The notes beneath the pieces are model-generated. The model was not told the origin of the DNA, searched no databases, and was given only the letters and a program-made list of their open reading frames with translations. A stretch of 37,106 bases of DNA, from assembly GCF_003611635.1 (NCBI RefSeq), contig NZ_RAVZ01000055.1:1-37106 (forward strand), in the 5' to 3' direction. Both the position numbers and the translations under genes were made by a program. How positions within the stretch are numbered: the first letter of the stretch is position 1; every line of letters starts with the position of its first letter. The DNA is from Corallococcus terminator. GTDB lineage: Bacteria; Myxococcota; Myxococcia; Myxococcales; Myxococcaceae. Shown piece after piece: positions 20,601-29,600 of this stretch.

Positions 20601-23600
20601 CGCCGTTGGAGCCGCCGACGACGGACGGACGAGCGGACACGTCACCGCGCCGGAGCATGGGCGCGACCATCGCGCCGCGCACCATCGAGGCGCCCGCGTC
20701 CTTCACGCAGCAGCGGCTGTGGCTCCAGGAATCACAAGCGCCGAACCGCCCGCGTTTCCACCCGACCGTCGCGCTGCGCGGGGAAGGCACCCTGGACGCG
20801 GAAGTCCTCCAGCGGGCCTTCACGGAGCTGGTGCGACGGCACCCCTCGCTTCGCACCACCTTCCGCGCCCATGACGGCCGGCCCGTCCAACGCATCCACG
20901 CCGCCACGGCGTTCCCGCTGACGGTGGAGGACCTGCGCGCGCTGGAGCCGGACCGCCGGGAAGCAGAGGTCCAGCGACGGACGCGGGAGCAAGCCCGCGC
21001 TCCGTTCGACCTGGCGAAGGGACCGCTCCTGCGCGTGGGACTCCTGCGCCTCGCAGAGCGGGAGCACCTGCTGCTCATCACGCCGCACCCCCTCATCGCC
21101 GACGGTGCGTCCATGGACCTCCTCCGCCGGGAGCTGGGGACGCTCCACGAAGCCTTCACCGCCGGGATGCCGTCCCCCCTGCCGGAGCTGCCGCTCCAGT
21201 ACGCGGACTACGCCACCTGGCAGCAGGAAGCCCTCCAGGGCGAGCTCCTGGAGGAACAGCTCGCGTATTGGCGCGGCCAGTTGGAGGACGCACCGCCGGG
21301 CTCGGAGCTGCCCATGGACCACCCGCGCACCGGCGAGGAGGATCCGCCTGGTGCCTCCCTGCCGGTGGCGCTGTCCGCCACGTTGACGAAGGACCTCGCG
21401 GCCCTGTGCCAGCGTGAAGGCGCCACGTTGTTCATGGGCCTGCTCGCGGGCCTCCAGGCCGTGCTCGCGCGACACGCGGGCCAGGACGACATCACCGTGG
21501 GCGCGCCCGTCGCGGGCCGCACGCAGGCGGAGATGGAGGGGCTGGTCGGCGCCTTCAGCAACACGCTGGTGCTGCGCACGAAGCTGGACGGCGACCCCTC
21601 GTTCCGGGAACTGCTGGGCCGGGTGAAGGCCGTGACGCTGGGCGCGTTCGCGCACCAGGACGTGCCCTTCGAGAAGCTGGTGGAGGTGCTCCAGCCTCCC
21701 TCCCGGCGCGGCGTGGCGCCCTTCTTCCAGGTGGCGCTCTCGCTCCAGGAGGGGCCGTCCACGGCGCTCGCGTTCCCCGGCATCGCATTCCATCGGGTGG
21801 AGACGGACCGGGGCACGCCCCGCTTCGACCTGTCGCTCACCCTGGCCGAAACGCCGTCGGGCCTGCGAGGCTCGCTGGAGTACCGGGCGGACCTCTACGA
21901 GGTGGAGACCGTCACCCGGTTGAGCGAACACCTGCGCCTGCTGCTGGAAACGGCGGTGGCGGAGCCCACGCGGCGGCTGTCCACGCTGTCGCTGCTCTCC
22001 GACGCGGACCGGCACCGCGTGCTCGTGGAATGGAACGCGACCGCCGTGCCGTACCCGCGTGACACGGCCGTGCATGCGTTGTTCGAAGCCCAGGCCGCGC
22101 GCACGCCGGAGGCCGTGGCGGTGGAGTTCCAGGGCCAGACGCTCACCTACGCGGCGTTGGATCGCCGGGCCAACCAGCTCGCGTGGCACCTGCGCAAGAG
22201 CGGCGTGAGGCCGGGCGCGAAGGTGGCGCTGCTCCTGGCGCGCTCGCTGGAAGTGCCGGTGTCGGTGCTCGGCATCCTCAAGGCAGGAGCGGCCTACGTC
22301 CCGCTGGATGCCGAAGCGCCCCTGGAGCGGCTGTCCTTCTTCCTGGAGGACACCGGCGCGGCGCTGGTCCTCACCTCGGAGGCGATGCAGGACCACCTGC
22401 CCGCCGGCGCCCCCCGAATCCTGCTGCTCGACACGGAAGCGGCGCGCCTCGACGCGGAGCCGGACACGGCGCCGGGGTCCCCCCAGGGAGGAGACGCGCT
22501 CGCGTACGTCCTCTACACCTCCGGCACCACTGGCCGACCCAAGGGCGTCTGCGTCCCGCACCGGGCCATCGTCCGGCTGGTGGTGGGCACGGACTTCGCG
22601 AGGTTCGGAGCGGACGAGGTCTTCCTGCAACTGGCCCCACTCGCCTTCGACGCTTCGACCTTCGAGCTGTGGGGCTGCCTGCTGCACGGAGGCCGCCTGG
22701 TGATGGCCGACCCGAAGGCCACGTCCCTGGAGGAGCTGGGCCGCACGCTGGACGCACACCACGTCACCACGCTGTGGCTGACGTCCGCGCTCTTCGAACA
22801 GATGGCCGCCACGCAGCCGGAAGCCCTGGCCCGCGTGCGCCAGGTCCTCGCTGGCGGTGATGTGCTCAACCCGGTGCGCGTGCGGGAACACGTGGCCCGG
22901 GCAGGACAATTGGTGAACGGCTACGGCCCCACCGAGGGCACCACCTTCACCACCTGCCACGTGATGACCGACGCGAGCGCGGTGGATGCGCCGGTGTCCA
23001 TTGGCCGGCCGCTCGCCAACACGCGCGTGTACGTGCTCGACGCGCACCTGCGGCCCGTGCCGCCGGGCGTGCCCGGGGAGCTGTACGTGGCGGGAGACGG
23101 ACTGGCCTGGGGCTACCTCCAGCAGCCCGCGCTCACCGCGGAGCGGTTCCTGCCGGATGCGTTCAGCGACGTGCCGGGAGCGCGGATGTACCGCTCCGGC
23201 GATCAGGTCCGCTGGAAGGCGGACGGCACGCTCCAGTTCCTCGGCCGCCGCGACACGCAGGTGAAGCTGCGCGGCTTCCGCGTGGAGCCGGGCGAAATCG
23301 AGGCCGTGCTCCTGGGACACCCGTCGGTGCGCGAAGCGGTGGTGCTCGCACGCGACGACATGCCGGGAGGACGGGCGCTGGTGGCCTACGTGGTGCCCCG
23401 CGCCCCGGAGGCCTCCTCGCACGCCGGGGCCTCGCCGCTGCTGGAGATCGCGGCCCTGCGCGACTGGCTGCGGGAGCGGCTGCCCGGGTACCTGGTGCCC
23501 ACGGCCATCGTCCAGCGGGCCTCGCTGCCCGTCACCCGCAACGGCAAGGTGGACCGCCGCGCCCTTCCCGCCCCCGAGGCTCCGGGCACGGAGGGCGGCG

Positions 23601-26600
23601 CCGTCCAGCCGCGCACGGACACCGAGGCCCGGCTCGCGTCGCTGTGGAACGGGCTGCTCGGAACGAAGGGCGCGGGCCCGAAGGACGACTTCTTCGAGCT
23701 TGGCGGCCACTCGCTGCTCGCGACACAGTTGTTGTCGCGCATCCGCGCCACCTTCGCCGTGGAGCCCCGGCTCCAGGAACTCTTCGAAGCGCGCACGCTG
23801 GAGGCCCAGGCGGCGATGGTGGAGGCCGCCCTCGCCCGCGCCGTCCGGATCCAGACGCCCCCGCTGCGTCCCGTACCGCGCCAGGGGAACCTGCCGCTGT
23901 CGTTCGCGCAGCAGCGGCTGTGGTTCCTGGACCAGTACCAGCCAGGGCTTCCCGTCTACAACATCCCGGCCGCGATGCGGCTGCACGGCGCCGTGGATGA
24001 GGGGGCGTTGGAGCGCGCCTTCACGGAGCTGCTGCGCCGCCACGAATCCCTGCGCACCACCTTCGCCTCCGACGCGGGCACGCCCGTCCAGGTCATCACC
24101 CCGAAGGCGTCCTTCCCGCTGCCCGTGGAGGACCTGCGAGCGCTGGCGGAGCAGGAGCGGGAAGAGGCCGCCCGCCGCCTGTCGGAGGAGGAAGCACGAC
24201 GGCCCTTCGACCTTGCCCGGGGACCGCTGCTGCGGGCCCGGCTGCTGCGGTGGTCGGAGCAGGAGCACCTGCTGCTCGTGACGATGCACCACATCGTCTC
24301 CGACGGCTGGTCCATGGCCATCCTCATCCGGGAGATGGTCGCGCGGTACGAAGCCGAGCGCTCCGGCCAGCCACTGGCGTTGCCGTCGCTGCCCGTGCAG
24401 TACGCGGACTACGCCGTCTGGCAGCGCGAATGGCTCCAGGGGGACGTGCTCCAGAGGCAGTTGGATTACTGGCGTCACCAGCTTGCAGGAGCCCCCTCGG
24501 CGCTGGAGCTGCCCACGGACCGTCCCCGGGGCGCGAACTCGCGCCAGCCGGGCGCGAACCTCCCGCTGCTGTTGCCCCGCACGCTGGCGCAGGACCTGAC
24601 GGTGCTGTGCCAGCGCGAGGGCGCCACGCTGTTCATGGGCCTGCTCGCGGGCTTCCAGGCCGTGCTCTCCCGCTGGGCGGCGCAGGACGACATCAGCGTG
24701 GGTGCGCCCATCGCCGGCCGGACGCGCAAGGAGACCGAAGGGCTCATCGGCTTCTTCGTCAACACGCTGGTGCTGCGCACGAAGCTGGAAGGCAACCCCA
24801 CCTTCCGCGAACTGCTGGGCCGCGTGAAGCGCGTCACGCTGGAGGCCTACGAGCACCAGGACGTGCCCTTCGAGAAGCTGGTGGAGGTGCTCCAGCCGAA
24901 GCGTCAGCTCGAAGGCACCCCGTTCTTCCAGGTGTCGCTGGTGCTGCTCAACACGCCGGCCGCGGAGCTGTCGCTGCCGGGGATGCGCATCGAATCGCTC
25001 CCGGTGGATTCGGGCACCGCGATGTTCGACCTCTCGCTCACCCTCACGGAGAAACCCGAAGGGCTGGAGGGCGGGCTGGAGTACCGCACCGACCTCTACG
25101 ACAGGGCCACGGTGGAGCGCCTCATGGGGCACCTGCGCGTGCTCCTGGAGGACGCGGCGGCCCATCCGGAGCGGCGCCTGTCCGACCTGGCCCTCCTCAC
25201 GGAAGCAGAGCGACAGCAGACGCTCGGCGAATGGACGCGTGCGCGCGCCGACTTCCCGCGCGACACGGCCGTCCACGCGCTGTTCGAAGCCCAGGCCCGG
25301 GCGACGCCCGACGCCGTGGCCGTGGAGCATGACGGCGGCACCGTCACCTACCAGCGGTTGGAGGCACGCGCGTCCGGGCTTGCCCGGCACCTGCGGACGC
25401 TCGGCCTTCCCACCGGAGCACGGGTGGCCCTGTTCCTGGAGCGCTCGCACGCGCTGCCCGTGGCGATGCTGGGCACCCTCAAGGCCGGCGCGACCTATGT
25501 GCCGCTGGACTCCGCCTCACCGCCGGAACGGCTCGCCTTCCAGTTGGAGGACGCGGGCGTCACGGTGCTCCTCACCGAGCCACGGCTGCGCGACCGCCTG
25601 CCCGCCTTCAAGGGGCGCATCATCGAGGTCGAGTCCGCCCCTCGGTCCGACACCGGAGGGACGCCGCTCCCCGACGTGGATCCGGACGTGCCCGCGTACG
25701 TGCTCTACACGTCCGGCAGCACAGGCCAGCCCAAGGGCGTGCTGATCTCCCATCGCTCGCTGGCGAACCATGCGACGTGGATGGGGACCACCTTCAGGCT
25801 GGGAGCCGGGGACCGGCAGCTCCAGTTGGCGGCCCTGGGCTTCGACGCCTCCGCCGCGGAGCTCTTCTCCACGCTCCTGTCCGGCGCCACGCTCGTGCTC
25901 GCGCCCCCCGAGGCCCAGCGCGATGTCGCGCTCCTGGCGGACACGCTGTCCCAGCAGCGCATCACCGTCCTCCAGGCCGTGCCCTCCGTGCTGCGCCTCC
26001 TGGTGGTGGAGCCCGCGTTCGCGAAGGCCACGCACCTGCGCCTGCTCTTCTGCGGCGGTGAAGTGCTGACGCCGGACCTGGCCACGCGGCTGCGTGCGGT
26101 GGCGCCGGCGGTCCGGCTCATCAATGCCTACGGTCCCACGGAGACGACCATCGACGCGACGTGGTCGCCTGTCACCGGCGAGGAGTCCGGCGCGACGGTG
26201 CCCATCGGCCGTCCGGTGGCCAACGCGGAGGTCTACGTGCTGGACACCGCGCAGGGGCCCGTGCCCATCGGCGTCCCGGGAGAGCTGCACCTGGGCGGCG
26301 TGCCCCTGGCGCACGGCTACCTGGGCCGTCCCGCCCTCACCGCGGAACGCTTCATCCCCCACCCCTTCGCCACCGAGCCCGGCGCCCGGCTGTACCGCTC
26401 AGGAGACCGGGTCCGCTGGCTGCCCGACGGACGCCTCCAGTTCCTCGGCCGGCTCGACCAGCAGGTGAAGCTGCGAGGCCTGCGCGTCGAGCCCGGCGAG
26501 GTCGAAGCAGCGCTCCTCCTGCACCCCGATGTGCGCGAAGCCGCGGTCGTGGTCCGCGACGATGGGGCCCACGGCCCCGCGCTGGTGGCCTACGTCGTCT

Positions 26601-29600
26601 CCCGCACCCAGCCCCGGGTGGAAGCCGAAGCGCTGCGCGCCGTCCTGCGGCGCACCCTGCCGGAAGCCCTGATGCCTGCGGCCTTCGTGGCGCTGGACGC
26701 CCTCCCCCGGACCGCCAGCGGCAAGCTGGACCGACGCACCCTTCCCTCCTCCGAGTCGCAGCGCGCCAGCGAGGCCTTCATCGCCCCGCGCACGGACACG
26801 GAGCGCCGCCTCGCCGCGCTCTGGCGGGAAGTGCTCGGGCAGGACGCGGTGGGCGCGACGGACGACTTCTTCGCGCGCGGCGGACACTCGCTGCTCGCGA
26901 CGCGGTTGCTGTCACGCCTCCGCGCGGCCTTCCAGGTGGAGCTGCCGCTCCAGGCCCTCTTCGAGGCCCGCACGCTGGAGGAACAAGCCCTGCGCGTGGA
27001 AGCCCTGATGCGGGAGGGAACCTCGCTCCAGGCTCCTCCGCTGCGCCCCGCGCCGCGCGAGGAGCGCATGCCGCTGTCGTTCGCGCAGCAGCGGCTGTGG
27101 TTCCTGGATCAGCTCGAACCGGGCACGGCCACGTTCAACATCCCCGTCGCCCTGCGCGTGGAGGGAGCGCTGGACGTGCGCGCGCTGGAACACTGCGTCC
27201 AGGAGGTGGTGCGCCGGCACGAGTCCCTGCGCACCGTCTTCCAGGCGGGCCCCGACGGACCGTCGCAGGTCGTCCTGCCCGCGCTCGCGCTGCCTCTCGA
27301 AGAGGTGGACCTGCGGGCGCTGCCGCCTGACGCCCGGGATGCGGAAGCCCACCGCCTGGAGGTGGAAGAGGCCCTGAAGCCCTTCGACCTGGCCCGGGGA
27401 CCGCTGCTGCGGGCCCGGCTCCTGCGGCTGCGGGAGGACGCCTGGAGGGTGTTGCTGACGATGCACCACATCGCGTCGGACGGCTGGTCCATGGACGTGC
27501 TGGTACAGGAGGTGGGCGCGCTGTACGTCGCACACCAGCAGGGTCGTCCCTCGCCACTCACGCCCCTGGCCATCCAGTACGCGGACTACGCGCTCTGGCA
27601 GCGCCAGTGGCTGCGAGGCGACCTGCTGGAGAAGCAACTGGATTACTGGCGCCACCAGTTGGCGGGAGCCCCGGCCGTGCTGGAGCTGCCGTTGGATCGG
27701 CCCCGTCCAGCGATGCGCGCCCACCGGGGCGGCATGGTGGCACGGACGGTGGAGCCGGCCCTCGTCGCCGGACTGGAGACGCTGGCCCAGCGCGGACGGG
27801 CCACGCTCTTCATGGCGTTGATGGCGGCCTTCCAGGGCCTGCTGCACCGCTACAGCGGACAGACGGACGTGGTGGTGGGCACCGACGTGGCCAACCGCGG
27901 CGCCAGGGAGACCGAAGGCCTCATCGGCTTCTTCATCAACCAGCTCGTGGTGCGGCTGCGCATGGACGGCAACCCCACCTTCCTGGAGCTGCTGGAGCAG
28001 ACGCGGCGCGTGTCGCTGGGCGCCTTCGCGCACCAGGACCTGCCCTTCGAGGAGGTGGTGCGCGCCATGAACCCGGAGCGCAGCCGCGCGCACGCGCCGC
28101 TGTTCCAGGTGAAGCTCATCCTCCACAACACGCCACGCACGGTGCTGGAGCTGCCCGGCCTGCGCTTGAGCATGGAAGAGGTGAACACCGCCGCCGCGAA
28201 GCTGGACCTGACCCTGTCCGTGACGCCCACGCCCGAAGGCCTGGTGTGCGTCTGGAGCTACGACCGGGACCTCTTCGACGAGTCCACCATCGAGCACATG
28301 GCGGAGCGCTTCCAGGCGGTGCTCGCGAGCATCGTCACGCACGCCGGGGCCCTGCGCCTGTCGGACCTCCCGCTGCTGCCGGAGCCGGAGCGTCAGCGGC
28401 TCCTCGGGACATTCAACGACACCGCGCTCCCATACGCGGAGCGCTGCATCCACGACCTCATCGCTGAACAGGCGGCACGGACGCCGGAGGCGCTGGCGGT
28501 GGTGGCCCCGGACGGAACGCTCACCTACGCGGTGCTGGAGCGACGGGCCAATCAGCTCGCGCACCTGCTCCAGCGACACGGCGTCGCGCCGGAGACGCGC
28601 GTGGGCCTGTTCGTGGAGCGGCGGGCGCACGCGCTCGTGGGCCTCCTGGGCATCCTCAAGGCGGGCGGGGCCTACGTGCCGTTGGATGCGGGCGCGGCCA
28701 GTACCCCGGAGCGCATGCGGCAGGTGCTGAAGGGCGCGGGCGTGCAGGTCCTCGTCACGGAGGAAGCGCTGGCGGACGCGCTGCCTTCGCAGGGCGAGCT
28801 GAAGGTGCGCCTGGATGCGAATGACGGGCTGCTGGACGCGCAGCCCCAGGAGGCGCCCCACACGGGCGTCCTTCCGGGCAACGCGGCCTACGTCATCTAC
28901 ACGTCGGGCAGCACCGGCCAGCCCAAGGGCGTGGTCATCGAACACCGTCAGCTCGCCTGCTACGTGGCGGGCGTCAGCGACCGGCTGGGGCTGCCTCAAG
29001 GCATGTCGTTCGCGACGGTGTCCACGCTGGCGGCGGACCTGGGCCACACGGCGGTGTTCCCCACGCTGTGCGCGGGCGGCGCGGTGCACCTGGTGGGCCG
29101 GGACACGGCGACGGATGCGGGAAGGCTGGTGGCGTATGGCCGGGCGCATGAGGTGCAGGGCTTGAAGATCGTCCCCACGCACCTGGAAGCCCTGCTCGCG
29201 GGCCAGGACGCGCAACGGCTGCTGCCGCGTCGCCGGCTGGTGCTGGGCGGAGACACGGTCTCGTGGACGCTGGTGGAAAGGGTCCACGCGCTGGCCCCCG
29301 ACTGCGAGGTGTTCAACCACTACGGCCCCACGGAGACGACGGTGGGCGTGCTCGCGCAGCGGGTGGAGCGCGGCGGGCGCACACCGGGGACGCGGTCGGT
29401 GCCGCTGGGCCGTCCGCTGGGCAACGTGCGCGTGTACGTGCTGGATGCGTACGGGCAGCCGGTGCCCACGGGCGTGCCGGGAGAGCTGTTCATCGGCGGC
29501 GCGAGCGTGGGCCGGGGCTACCTGGGCCGGCCGGACCTGACGGCGGAGCGCTTCGTGCCGGACGGCTTCGCGGCGCAGCCGGGCGCACGCATGTACCGGA

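Larger units (their letters stand above)
19165..22020 (+). other. Tandem condensation domains C4-C5*, second one dead
   Basis: C4 (about 19165-20480) has an intact HHIIADG (first His codon 19559). It is followed not by A-T but by a Pro/Thr-rich linker (about 20505-20690) and a second complete C domain, C5*. In C5* the motif reads PHPLIADG, so the second, catalytic histidine is Pro (codon 21089) while Asp-Gly remains. C5* also has an altered opening (FTQQRLWLQES in place of FAQQRLWFLDQ). Neither domain has the extended HH motif of dual C/E domains, and C4 does not look like an epimerase. The arrangement reads as the footprint of an A-T deletion, leaving C5* as scaffold or acceptor-side partner for A4. 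Confidence 0.8.

Noticed and set aside
20732-25450. 1572-codon open frame on the minus strand, antisense to the megasynthetase
   Set aside because: Its translation is Arg/Gln/His/Gly-rich with no domain, and it mirrors repeated C/A modules. Such frames arise from GC-biased third positions in long GC-rich genes.
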